Source of the DNA: Ottowia sp.
GTDB taxonomy: Bacteria; Pseudomonadota; Gammaproteobacteria; Burkholderiales; Burkholderiaceae_C
DNA length: 14,602 nucleotides
Assembly (NCBI GenBank): GCA_023228705.1
Contig: JALOAS010000081.1
Coordinates: forward strand, 1-14,602
Direction: 5' to 3'
In this document: piece after piece, positions 6,394 to 13,274 of the stretch
Position numbering within the stretch: position 1 is the first letter of the stretch
Layout of the letters: each line of letters starts with the position of its first letter
Program-made: the position numbers and the translations under genes
The notes under the pieces: generated by a model
What the model saw: the letters and a program-made list of their open reading frames with translations, nothing else
Told to the model about the DNA's origin: nothing
The model's database searches: none

Positions 6394-7830
6394 TTACAGC
6401 ATCTCGTCCTTCACGTAGTACCAGCGGTACAGCCACCACTGGCCAAAGCGGCGATACGGCGCAAAGAATTCTGAAGAAATCATCTCGCGCACGTTGGGGA
6501 AAGGCAGCCGATCGCGGAAGATGGGCAGGTCAAAGGCCCCGTCGGGCTTGCCCGCGATCAGCATGGCCAGGCGCCGCCCGGCCTGCGCCGAGTACATGAC
6601 GCCGTTGCCGCCGTAGCCCACCGAGTAGTAGATGGTCTGCTGGCTGTCGGGCTGCACGATGCGCGGCATCATGTCGTGGCTGACGTCGACCCAGCCCCAC
6701 CACGAGTACTTGATCTCAACGTCCTTGAGCGCCGGGAACTTGCGGTGCATGTCCGCGATCAGCATGTCCTCGTACTTCTTGTCGGGCGCGTTGCGGCCGG
6801 TGATGGCACTGCGGCTGCCGATCTGCAGCGAGTTGTCGGGCATGAGCCGGTAGTAGTGGCGCAGGATGCGGGTGTCGGTGAAGAACGTGTGGGTGTGGAT
6901 ACCCGCTTCCTTGACTTCGGCTTCGGTCAGGGGCCGGGTCGTGATCGAGTTCGACAGGATGGGCATGAGCCGGTTCTTGAATTCCTTGTGCAGGAACTGG
7001 CCGGTGTAGCCGCCCGTGGCCACGCCCACGGCACGGGCGCGGACCGTACCGCCCGGCGTTTTCAGGTGGTGCACGCCATTTCTGGTTTCCCAGCCTATGA
7101 CCGGGCTGGCCGGATGCACGGTGGCGCCCAGCGCGCGCGCCTTGCGCAGGTAGCCAAACGCCAGCTTGCCGGCATGGATGCCGGTGCCCAGTGGCTCGAG
7201 CATGGCGCCGGCGCCCTCCTTGTCGTCGACGACGTCGCGCTTGACCGTGGCCGCGTCGAAGATCTTGCAGTCGTAGTTGAACGTCTCGCGCAGCAGCTTG
7301 GCTTCCTTCTCCAGCCTGGCCATGACCTTGGGCTTGTGCGCGATGTACCAGTGGCCGCCCGGCGTGCGCTCGCACTCTATGTCCGCGATCACGCTCTCGA
7401 AGTACTCGAACGCATCCACGCACTCCTGGTGCATGCGCTTGGCCACGTCCAGCCCCCAGCGCTGTATCCACTGCGAGCGCGAGAGCCGGCCGGTTGCGCA
7501 CTGCGCCTGCCCGCCGTTGCGCGTGCTGCAGCCCCAGGCGACGCGGTTGGCCTCGAGCACGGTGGCCTTGATGCCGTAGTCGCGGCCCAGCGCGATGGCT
7601 GCGTTCAGGCCGGTGAAGCCCGAGCCGATGATCACGACGTCGACGTCGACGTCACCGTCTATGGGGCCGTCGTCCGCCGGCGGCTCGCCCGCGGTGCCTA
7701 TCCAGTAGGTCGGCGCGTAGTTCTCGCCCTCGCCGGGGTTGCGGTCCATCAGCGGGTCGTACGCGGGGTTGTAGGCCTTGCGGGCCGGCGTGGCCGCATC
7801 GGGTTGGGCAGAAGACGTGGTGGTGTTCAT
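6394..7830 (-). CDS. tauY: FAD-dependent oxidoreductase, probable taurine dehydrogenase large subunit TauY
   Basis: A 478-residue flavoprotein of the DAO/glycine oxidase-like superfamily. The Rossmann motif VDVVIIGSGFTGLNAAIAL has GSGFTG at residues 69-74, and E93 in VLEAN is the usual ribose-binding acid. CSTRNGGQAQCA (101-112) is the conserved loop next to the flavin, and GYGGNG (405-410) is the C-terminal flavin-contact motif. The N-terminal stretch DPLMDRNPGEGENYAPTYW fits TauY-like proteins. TauXY oxidatively deaminates taurine to sulfoacetaldehyde and ammonia, passing electrons to the respiratory chain. The ATG at 7830 has GGAG 10 nt upstream; the frame extends to 7878 but without a better start. 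The adjacent NTF2-like gene, MocR regulator and nearby xsc-pta support the taurine call. Without them the protein could be read as a gamma-glutamylputrescine oxidase (PuuB-like). Confidence 0.8.
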   Translation of the reverse strand: MNTTTSSAQPDAATPARKAYNPAYDPLMDRNPGEGENYAPTYWIGTAGEPPADDGPIDGDVDVDVVIIGSGFTGLNAAIALGRDYGIKATVLEANRVAWGCSTRNGGQAQCATGRLSRSQWIQRWGLDVAKRMHQECVDAFEYFESVIADIECERTPGGHWYIAHKPKVMARLEKEAKLLRETFNYDCKIFDAATVKRDVVDDKEGAGAMLEPLGTGIHAGKLAFGYLRKARALGATVHPASPVIGWETRNGVHHLKTPGGTVRARAVGVATGGYTGQFLHKEFKNRLMPILSNSITTRPLTEAEVKEAGIHTHTFFTDTRILRHYYRLMPDNSLQIGSRSAITGRNAPDKKYEDMLIADMHRKFPALKDVEIKYSWWGWVDVSHDMMPRIVQPDSQQTIYYSVGYGGNGVMYSAQAGRRLAMLIAGKPDGAFDLPIFRDRLPFPNVREMISSEFFAPYRRFGQWWLYRWYYVKDEML

Positions 7831-7868
7831 GGCAAGTTGTCTCCGAACGGAAGCTGGGCGGGCCGCCC

Positions 7869-7886
7869 GGACCGGCAAACCGGCCC
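7869..7886 (-). other. Short hairpin in the tauX-tauY spacer
   Basis: On the minus-strand RNA, GGGCCGG-UUUG-CCGGUCC can fold into a 7-bp stem including one G-U pair. It lies in the 75-nt gap between tauX and tauY and has no T run, so it is not a terminator. It could affect mRNA processing or stability, or mean nothing. Confidence 0.3.
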
Positions 7887-7905
7887 AGGGGCGAAGATCA
7901 GCGGC

Positions 7906-8289
7906 TCATTTCACCGGTTGGGCCGGGCGGTTTTTGCGGAAGGCGTTCTTGACGACGATCTTGCCGTCGCGCAACGTGAAAATATCGACCATGCGGGCCT
8001 CGGTGCGATGGCCTTCCTTGTCGGTGCCGCTGAACGTGCACTCCGACACGCCGCGGTTGCCCACAACGAAGTGCGTGCCATCCAGCCATTGGGCGTCGGG
8101 CATGTTGGTCCACGCTGCTTCAAAGGCCTTGCGGACCGCTTCGCGGCCGCGGTGCGTGCTGCCCATCACGTCCGGGCCGCCCACCGTGTGAAACACGCAG
8201 TCGTCGCTCATGAAGCTCATGAGCGCGTCAATGTCGTGGTCGTTCCAAGCCTGGTTGAAGTCGATCAGTATCTGGGTATCCGAATCCAT
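7906..8289 (-). CDS. tauX: NTF2/SnoaL-like protein, probable taurine dehydrogenase small subunit TauX
   Basis: A 127-residue protein with the SnoaL/NTF2 cone fold: an N-terminal helical part (LIDFNQAWNDHDIDALMSFM) followed by the strand-rich part (DDCVFHTVGGPDVMGSTHRG, WLDGTHFVVGNRGVSECTFS, ARMVDIFTLRDGKIVVKNAF). Such folds usually form a pocket, and the DGKI turn near the end is typical. The ATG at 8289 has GGAG 7 nt upstream. It precedes tauY by 75 nt on the same strand, matching the tauXY order known for taurine dehydrogenase in Paracoccus. The catalytic role of TauX is not well defined, and the fold alone would allow many functions, so the name rests on gene context and overall resemblance. 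Confidence 0.75.
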   Translation of the reverse strand: MDSDTQILIDFNQAWNDHDIDALMSFMSDDCVFHTVGGPDVMGSTHRGREAVRKAFEAAWTNMPDAQWLDGTHFVVGNRGVSECTFSGTDKEGHRTEARMVDIFTLRDGKIVVKNAFRKNRPAQPVK

Positions 8290-8354
8290 GGGTAAGCTCC
8301 ATTGTTTTGCTGCCGGGATTCCAGCAGTTTACGCTGTTGCGTGGTCGCTGCGTA

Positions 8355-8381
8355 GGTCCACGATGAGCTCATTGTGGTACC
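8355..8381. promoter_or_regulatory. Candidate TauR operator upstream of tauX
   Basis: In the 130-bp spacer between tauR and tauX is a long imperfect palindrome: GGTCCACG, then the perfect 10-bp palindrome ATGAGCTCAT (8363-8372), then TGTGGTACC. The arms differ by one extra base. On the minus strand the arm reads GTGGACCTAC, which resembles the CTGGACYTAA half-sites reported for TauR of Rhodobacter. No good -35 box is seen before tauX, as expected for an activator-dependent promoter. The link to TauR is inference. Confidence 0.45.
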
Positions 8382-8419
8382 AAATCGCCCCGGTGCAAAG
8401 CCCTGGGCGCGGCGTGGAT

Positions 8420-10018
8420 TCAGGCGGTTCCGGTCCGGATCCGGGCGCGGGTTGTCTCCGCACGGGGCAGCCGGCGAAAGGCGCGGGCCAGCGCCTGAAC
8501 GCCCGTGTCGATGTGTCGGCTTTCAATCGAGGTGAATCCCATGCGGAAGTAGCGCCTGGCGTCGCTGCCGGCCGCCTGCGTCTTGCACAGGAAGAACACG
8601 TCACCCGGTTCGATGAGTACACCTTCGCGGGCTGCCATGCGTTCCAGCTCGCGTGAATCCAGTCCCTTCGGGCCCTGCACCCAAAACGCCGAACCGCCAC
8701 TGGTTGCCGTCAGTTTGCATTGCGGCAGATGACGCTGCATGGCGCGCTGCAGCAGGCCGGCCCGCTCGGCGTGCACCTGGGCCAGCTTTTGCAGCAGGGC
8801 GTGATAGTGGCCCATGCCGATGAACAGCGCCAGCGCCTGGTGCCCGAAGTTGCTGGGATGTCGGATCGTGAGGCGCCGCAGCCTGTGCAGCGCCTGCACC
8901 ATGGCAACCGGCGCCACCACGTAGCCTATGCGCAGCCCGGGCGCCAGGCTCTTGGACAAGCTGCCCAGGTAGATCACGCGGCCATCGCGGTCCAGGCTCT
9001 TGAGCGCGGGCTTGGCCTTGCTGCCCCAGTTGTCCTCGGTCTCGTAATCGTCTTCGAAAATGACAAAGTCAAACTTGCGCGCGTATTCAAGCAGCGCCAC
9101 GCGCCGCGGCATGCTGAGCGTGACCGTGGTCGGGCACTGGTGGCTGGGCGTGACAAAGACGTAGTCCTGCGACTCCAGCTCGGGGCCCACGACCAGCCCC
9201 TGCTCATCGACCGGCAGCGCGGTGAGCCTTGCCTGCCGCCACAGGAAAATGTTGCGCGCGTCCGGATAGCCCGGGTCTTCCATGCCCACGCGCACGCCAG
9301 TGTCCAGAAGCAGCGCCGCGGCCAGCGACAGCCCCTGCTGCGAGCCTATGGTGACGATGATTTCTTCGGCGCGCGCCTGGATCCCCCGCTGCGTCAGCAG
9401 GCGCGACTGGATTTGCTGGATCAGCGCCGGGCTGTCGCGCAGAATGCCGTCCTGCCCCCATTCGTAGGAATCGGACAGGTTCAGCGCGCGCAGGCAGCAC
9501 AGCCGCCAGTCGCTCAGCGGAAACAGGCGACCGTCAAACTGCCCGTACAGGAACGGATAGGGGTATTCGTGCCAGTTGCGCGGCTTTTCAATATTGCGCT
9601 CGTGCGCAGGTGCCGGTCGGATGCGCTGCCGCCAGTCCGGTGGCGGGCGCTGCGCATCGACGTCGTTGCTGGCGTCGCGCGCCGTGGCCGGTTGCGCGTT
9701 TCGCGCGGTGCGCAGCAGGTCTTCCTCGGGCAGCACGTCGGCCACCACGTAGCCTATGCGCGCGGCCGCTTCAAGGTAGCCGTCGTCGACCAGCTGGTGG
9801 TAGACGATGATGACGGTGTTGCGCGAGACATTGAGCGCGCGCGCAAGTGCGCGGGTGGAAGGCAGGTAACTGCCCTTGGGCAACACGCCGTCCAGGATCG
9901 CGGCCACCAGCATGTGGCGCATCTGCGTCTGCAGCGATTGCGAGGTGTCGCGATACGGAGCCCATAAGGCATCCCACAGCACGCCGCCCGCTTGAGACTG
10001 TTTTGACGGTGTTGCCAT
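8420..10018 (-). CDS. tauR: MocR/PdxR-family (GntR plus aminotransferase-like) regulator, probable TauR
   Basis: A 532-residue transcription factor. A GntR winged helix is at residues about 28-95 (QTQMRHMLVAAILDGVLPKG, PSTRALARALNVSRNTVIIV, DDGYLEAAARIGYVV). A linker rich in R, P and A follows, then a fold-type I aminotransferase-like domain from about 160 onward. The PLP Schiff-base lysine is K356 in LGSLSKSLAPGLRIGYV, and FEDDYETE (321-328) carries the PLP-ring aspartate. MocR regulators use PLP plus an amine ligand to switch a promoter; TauR is the member that activates taurine genes. It lies directly upstream of tauX on the same strand. The ATG at 10018 was chosen because it gives MATPSKQ before the DNA-binding domain; no clear Shine-Dalgarno sequence precedes it. 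The family is secure; taurine as ligand is inferred from neighbours. Confidence 0.8.
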   Translation of the reverse strand: MATPSKQSQAGGVLWDALWAPYRDTSQSLQTQMRHMLVAAILDGVLPKGSYLPSTRALARALNVSRNTVIIVYHQLVDDGYLEAAARIGYVVADVLPEEDLLRTARNAQPATARDASNDVDAQRPPPDWRQRIRPAPAHERNIEKPRNWHEYPYPFLYGQFDGRLFPLSDWRLCCLRALNLSDSYEWGQDGILRDSPALIQQIQSRLLTQRGIQARAEEIIVTIGSQQGLSLAAALLLDTGVRVGMEDPGYPDARNIFLWRQARLTALPVDEQGLVVGPELESQDYVFVTPSHQCPTTVTLSMPRRVALLEYARKFDFVIFEDDYETEDNWGSKAKPALKSLDRDGRVIYLGSLSKSLAPGLRIGYVVAPVAMVQALHRLRRLTIRHPSNFGHQALALFIGMGHYHALLQKLAQVHAERAGLLQRAMQRHLPQCKLTATSGGSAFWVQGPKGLDSRELERMAAREGVLIEPGDVFFLCKTQAAGSDARRYFRMGFTSIESRHIDTGVQALARAFRRLPRAETTRARIRTGTA

Positions 10019-10049
10019 GATGCAGTATTCTTGCGCACGTTTGACTCTC

Positions 10050-10055
10050 ACTATA
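10050..10055 (-). promoter_or_regulatory. Candidate -10 element of tauR
   Basis: TATAGT on the minus strand matches the -10 consensus at 5 of 6 positions and would start transcription about 24 nt before the tauR ATG. No good -35 is found. Immediately upstream on the minus strand is a small hairpin with a T run, GCCCG-AAA-CGGGC-TTTT (10061-10077), which could act as a weak terminator for leftward readthrough. Confidence 0.4.
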
Positions 10056-10117
10056 CCCACAAAAGCCCGTTTCGGGCCAGGGCGGCTGCCCGAGGTCGCC
10101 AGCGCATGGCTGCGCAG

Positions 10118-10174
10118 CCGACAGGGCGCCGGTGGTGGGTGGGCCGCTGCCGACCCTGTCGGGCGGTCCGGACC
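10118..10174. promoter_or_regulatory. Dyad symmetries upstream of the cobS-like gene
   Basis: A perfect 9-bp inverted repeat, CCGACAGGG (10118-10126) and CCCTGTCGG (10154-10162) with a 27-bp gap, is followed at once by the perfect palindrome GGTCCGGACC (10165-10174). Both lie in the spacer between divergent tauR and the cobS-like gene. They could be regulatory binding sites or an RNA fold in the leader; in GC-rich DNA chance dyads are not rare. Confidence 0.35.
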
Positions 10175-10243
10175 ATGGATGGCAAGGCGGCTTGCCTCTG
10201 TTGCCTGGCTGGTTGCGGGGCCGCGTTTTTCATGAAAGGCTGT

Positions 10244-11242
10244 ATGTCAGCTACCGACACCCTTGCGGCAACGCGCGTGGTGCGCGCGTCCGAGTTGTTT
10301 GGCTTTGAGACCGAGCTGCAGGTGCATGCGCTTGCTGAGCCCAGCGACCTCACGCCGCAGCGCGATCCGGATTACCAGTTCGACCCGGAAGTGACGCTGG
10401 CGCTGCTGGTGGGCTTTGAGCACAATCGGCGCGTCCTCATCCAGGGGCTGCACGGCACCGGCAAATCCACGCACGTCGAGCAGGTGGCGGCACGCCTGAA
10501 CTGGCCGTGCATGCGCGTGAACCTGGACGGGCACATCAGCCGCATGGACCTGGTTGGCAAGGACACCATCGTGCTGCGGCAGGGGCAACAGGTGATCGAG
10601 TGGCAGGACGGCATCGTCCCCTGGGCGCTGCAGCAGCCCATGGCGCTGCTGTTCGATGAATACGACGCGGGCCGCCCCGATGTCATGTTCGTCATCCAGC
10701 GCCTGCTGGAGAAGGACGGGCAGTTCACGCTGGTCGAGCAAAACCGGGTTCTGCAGCCGCACCCGCAGTTCCGCATTTTTGCAACCGCCAACACGGTGGG
10801 GCAGGGCAACACCAGCGGCCTGTACCATGGCGTGCAGCGCCTGAACCAGGCTCAGCTGGACCGCTGGAGCCTGGTCACGCAGCTCAATTACCTGCACCCG
10901 GATGTGGAGGCGCGCATCATCTGCGCGCATGCGCCGGAGCTGGCCACGCCTGCGGGCGACGTGCTGGTGCGGCGCATGATCGCGCTGGCCGCCATGACGC
11001 GCAACGGCTTTGCCGCCGGTGATATCTCCACGCTGATGACGCCACGCACGCTCATCATGTGGGCTGAAAACATGCGCTTTTTCACCGATGTGGCGCAGGC
11101 GTTCCGGCTGACCTATCTGAACAAGTGCGAAGAAGAGGAGCGGGTGTTCGTGGCCGAATATTTCCAGCGCTGCTTCGAGCAGGAACTGCCCGATTCGTTT
11201 GTCCATCACCACGATGCCCAGCGGATCGAAGGCGATGCATGA
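10244..11242 (+). CDS. cobS: CobS-like AAA+ ATPase (MoxR-related, cobaltochelatase CobS family)
   Basis: A 332-residue AAA+ ATPase, near the usual length of CobS. A CobS-type N-terminus (FGFETELQVHAL, then DPDYQFDPEVTLALLVGFEH) precedes Walker A at residues 68-76 (GLHGTGKST). Walker B is ALLFDEYDAG with D138 and E139, sensor 1 is FATANT with N183, and DRW contains R207. DLVGKDTIVL and DEYDAGRPDVMFVIQRLLE are strongly CobS-like. In aerobic cobalamin synthesis CobS and CobT form a chaperone-like ATPase that, with CobN, inserts cobalt into hydrogenobyrinate diamide. No CobN or other cob gene is in view. I chose the ATG at 10244 (AAAGG upstream, 4 nt); an ATG at 10232 is possible. The frame is open further upstream, but that part is not CobS-like. 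It is divergent from tauR. Confidence 0.85.
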   Translation: MSATDTLAATRVVRASELFGFETELQVHALAEPSDLTPQRDPDYQFDPEVTLALLVGFEHNRRVLIQGLHGTGKSTHVEQVAARLNWPCMRVNLDGHISRMDLVGKDTIVLRQGQQVIEWQDGIVPWALQQPMALLFDEYDAGRPDVMFVIQRLLEKDGQFTLVEQNRVLQPHPQFRIFATANTVGQGNTSGLYHGVQRLNQAQLDRWSLVTQLNYLHPDVEARIICAHAPELATPAGDVLVRRMIALAAMTRNGFAAGDISTLMTPRTLIMWAENMRFFTDVAQAFRLTYLNKCEEEERVFVAEYFQRCFEQELPDSFVHHHDAQRIEGDA

Positions 11243-11280
11243 TCCATCTGATTGCAAACGATGCTCAGCACACCCAAGCG

Positions 11281-11436
11281 CATGACGGATGACGTCGCTG
11301 GCGCTTCGATAAGGTTGAGCGTATTGCGTCCAGCCAGTACGCCGTCCAGCGTCCGGCGAGTAAGCCGTCCAGCGTATGCCGCTCAACGCTCAACGCTCAA
11401 CGCTCAACGCTCATGGGCCGAGATCATCTGTCATCC
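11281..11436 (+). repeat. Dispersed inverted-repeat-bounded element, copy C
   Basis: The third copy has the same orientation as copy B. It starts CATGACGGATGACGTC and ends GAGATCATCTGTCATCC. It carries about 33 extra bases in the core, where the motif GTCCAGCGT and similar words are repeated, and four CTCAACG-type heptamers rather than two. It does not share the outer flank seen at copies A and B. It sits in the 268-bp gap between the cobS-like and cobT-like genes. Confidence 0.85.
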
Positions 11437-11510
11437 GGTAAGCTGGCTGTACTTGTTCATCAAGTGAATCCATGATGCCTGCCGCATTGCACGCCGAAGC
11501 GCCCTGAACC

Positions 11511-13244
11511 ATGGGGAGGAACCAGCGCCTGCTTTCGGCGCCCGCACAGGCCCGGCGCCAGCGCCGGCTCGACCGGCTGACCACGGTGGGCCTGCGCGCG
11601 CTCTCCGGAGCCCCGCGGCTGTTCTACCGCAACCTGCGGCTGTATGATGCCGGCACGCCGTTGCGCTTCATCGCGCCGCACCTGGCTTGCGACGAGGCCG
11701 ACGGGCTGGCCGCGCGCCGCGCCCTTGCCGATGCGTATGCGCTGCGCCGGCTCTGGACCCGGCCCGAAGTGCACCTGCTTCATGCGCCGCAGCCGCCGCT
11801 GGCGCGCCTGTTCTACGAGTGGTTCGAAGTCTTTCGCGTGGAAACGCTGGCGCCTGACAGCTGGCCCGGTGCACGGCAGAACATCGACCTGCATTTCCGG
11901 CAGTGGAGCGGACGCTTCCATGACGCCACGCTCATGGAGTCGCGGCTGGGGCCGCTGCTATTTGGCGTCATCCAGCTGGTGCGCTGGCGCCTGCACGGCG
12001 TCTTGCCGGAGGAGCGCTTCCTGGACACCATGACCGGCGCCATCCGCGGCGTGGTCGATGAGCTGGGTCCCCTGGTGCGCGTCATGGCGCGCAACACGCG
12101 GGACCCGGCGCGGTTTGCGCCCGCGTCACGCGATGCTGCGCTGCAGATCTTGCAGGTGATCGGTGACTTGGAGGCCGGCGCACCGGCGGCAGCGCAGGCC
12201 GTGCGGCCAGGCCGCCGGGATTTTTATCTGGCGTTTGACCTGGACGGCGGCGATGCGGCGGCCTTGCCGATTGCCGCAGGCAGCGCGCGCACGCCCGGCG
12301 CAGCCGCGGGCGCCGGCTACCGCGTGTTCACGCATGCGTTTGATGCCGAGCGGCCGGCGGACCGGATGGTGCGGCGCGCGCTGCTGCAGGAATACGCGCT
12401 GACGCTGGCCGCGTCTGCAGCGCGGCTGCGCCTGCCGCTGCGGCGGCTGGCGCGCGAGCTGTCGCAGGTGCTGCAGCGGCCGCGGGTTGACGACTGGCAC
12501 TTCGAGCAGGAGTATGGGCGCATAGACGCACGGCAACTGACGCGGCTGGTGACCTCGCCGCTGGAGCAGCGCCTGTTCCAGCGGCCGCGCCAGACCGGGC
12601 AGACCGACGCGGCGCTCACGCTGCTCATCGATTGCTCCGGATCGATGCGACAGCATGCTGAGGCGCTGGCCTTGTTTGCCACGGCGTTGAACCGCATGGC
12701 GGGCATCGCGCAGGTGCCGCTGGAAGTGCTGGGGTTCAGCACGCGCAGCTGGAACGGCGGCCGCGCCCGCGCCGAGTGGATGCGCCAGCGCCAGCCCGAG
12801 AACCCGGGCCGGGTTGCCGAGCGCCTGCACCTGGTGTTCCAGTCGTTTGACATGCGTCCCGTCCGCGCGCGGCAGCACATTGCCGCGCTGCTGCGCCCGG
12901 TGTTGTACCGCGAGGGGCTGGACGGCGAGGCCGTGGCCTGGGCCGGGCGGCGCCTGGCGATGGCCGACGCCCGTCGCCGCGTCCTGCTGGTGCTGTCCGA
13001 CGGCTGTCCCAGCGAAACGGCCACCGTGCAACTCAACGGCGCGCACTACCTGGAGCAGCACCTGCACGCGGCGGTGGGCCGGCTCGGGCGCCGCGGCATC
13101 GAGGTGATCGGCATCGGCCTGGGGCTGGACCTGCGCCACTTCTACCCACTGGACCTGCCGGTGGAAGTCGAGCGGCTGCTGCACGCAAGCACGTTCCGCG
13201 CCTTGTGGCGCCTGCTGTGGCAGCCCGGCAGCGCGCTGCGCTGA
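11511..13244 (+). CDS. cobT: CobT-like protein with C-terminal von Willebrand A domain
   Basis: A 577-residue partner of the upstream CobS-like ATPase. The N-terminal part resembles CobT (RRALADAYALRRLWTRPEVH, and ARLFYEWFEVFRVETL at 98-113). YRVFTHAFDAE (270-280) and WHFEQEYGRIDARQL (329-343) are CobT landmarks before the VWA domain. The metal-binding MIDAS is D374-C-S376-G-S378, with LDGEAVAWA (469-477) and VLSDGCPSE around D497. The acidic, Asp/Glu-rich middle region of classical CobT is absent; residues 222-268 are instead rich in Ala, Gly and Pro. An in-frame TGA one codon before the ATG at 11511 excludes any earlier start. There is no ribosome site upstream of it, and the only one (GGGGAGG) spans codons 2-3. 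The gene ends 30 bp before convergent pta. Family membership is clear; the target is unknown. Confidence 0.85.
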   Translation: MGRNQRLLSAPAQARRQRRLDRLTTVGLRALSGAPRLFYRNLRLYDAGTPLRFIAPHLACDEADGLAARRALADAYALRRLWTRPEVHLLHAPQPPLARLFYEWFEVFRVETLAPDSWPGARQNIDLHFRQWSGRFHDATLMESRLGPLLFGVIQLVRWRLHGVLPEERFLDTMTGAIRGVVDELGPLVRVMARNTRDPARFAPASRDAALQILQVIGDLEAGAPAAAQAVRPGRRDFYLAFDLDGGDAAALPIAAGSARTPGAAAGAGYRVFTHAFDAERPADRMVRRALLQEYALTLAASAARLRLPLRRLARELSQVLQRPRVDDWHFEQEYGRIDARQLTRLVTSPLEQRLFQRPRQTGQTDAALTLLIDCSGSMRQHAEALALFATALNRMAGIAQVPLEVLGFSTRSWNGGRARAEWMRQRQPENPGRVAERLHLVFQSFDMRPVRARQHIAALLRPVLYREGLDGEAVAWAGRRLAMADARRRVLLVLSDGCPSETATVQLNGAHYLEQHLHAAVGRLGRRGIEVIGIGLGLDLRHFYPLDLPVEVERLLHASTFRALWRLLWQPGSALR

Positions 13245-13274
13245 GCGCGCATCTGCCGCTGCGCCGTGCGGGAG

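Noticed and set aside
5332..6474. A 380-codon open frame on the plus strand opposite the permease
   Set aside because: It is antisense to a membrane protein with clear APC motifs; its charged, low-complexity composition indicates a shadow frame.
6394..7830. Gamma-glutamylputrescine oxidase (PuuB) in a putrescine pathway
   Set aside because: The flavoprotein family fits, but no other puu gene is present, while an NTF2-like small partner, a MocR regulator and xsc-pta point to TauY.
6676..8295. A 539-codon open frame on the plus strand opposite tauY and tauX
   Set aside because: It is antisense to two genes with clear domains and spans their boundary. Its composition (many R, A, V, H, G) is typical of a shadow frame.
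8720..9967. A 415-codon open frame on the plus strand opposite tauR
   Set aside because: It lies wholly antisense to a MocR regulator with intact motifs and shows no domain of its own.
10244..13244. A cobalamin biosynthesis operon
   Set aside because: Only CobS-like and CobT-like genes are present; no CobN, other cob genes or cobalamin riboswitch are visible, and the neighbours belong to taurine breakdown. A true cobaltochelatase role with CobN elsewhere is not excluded.
13245..13274. A bidirectional terminator between convergent cobT-like gene and pta
   Set aside because: The 30-bp gap has no convincing stem with a T run on either strand.
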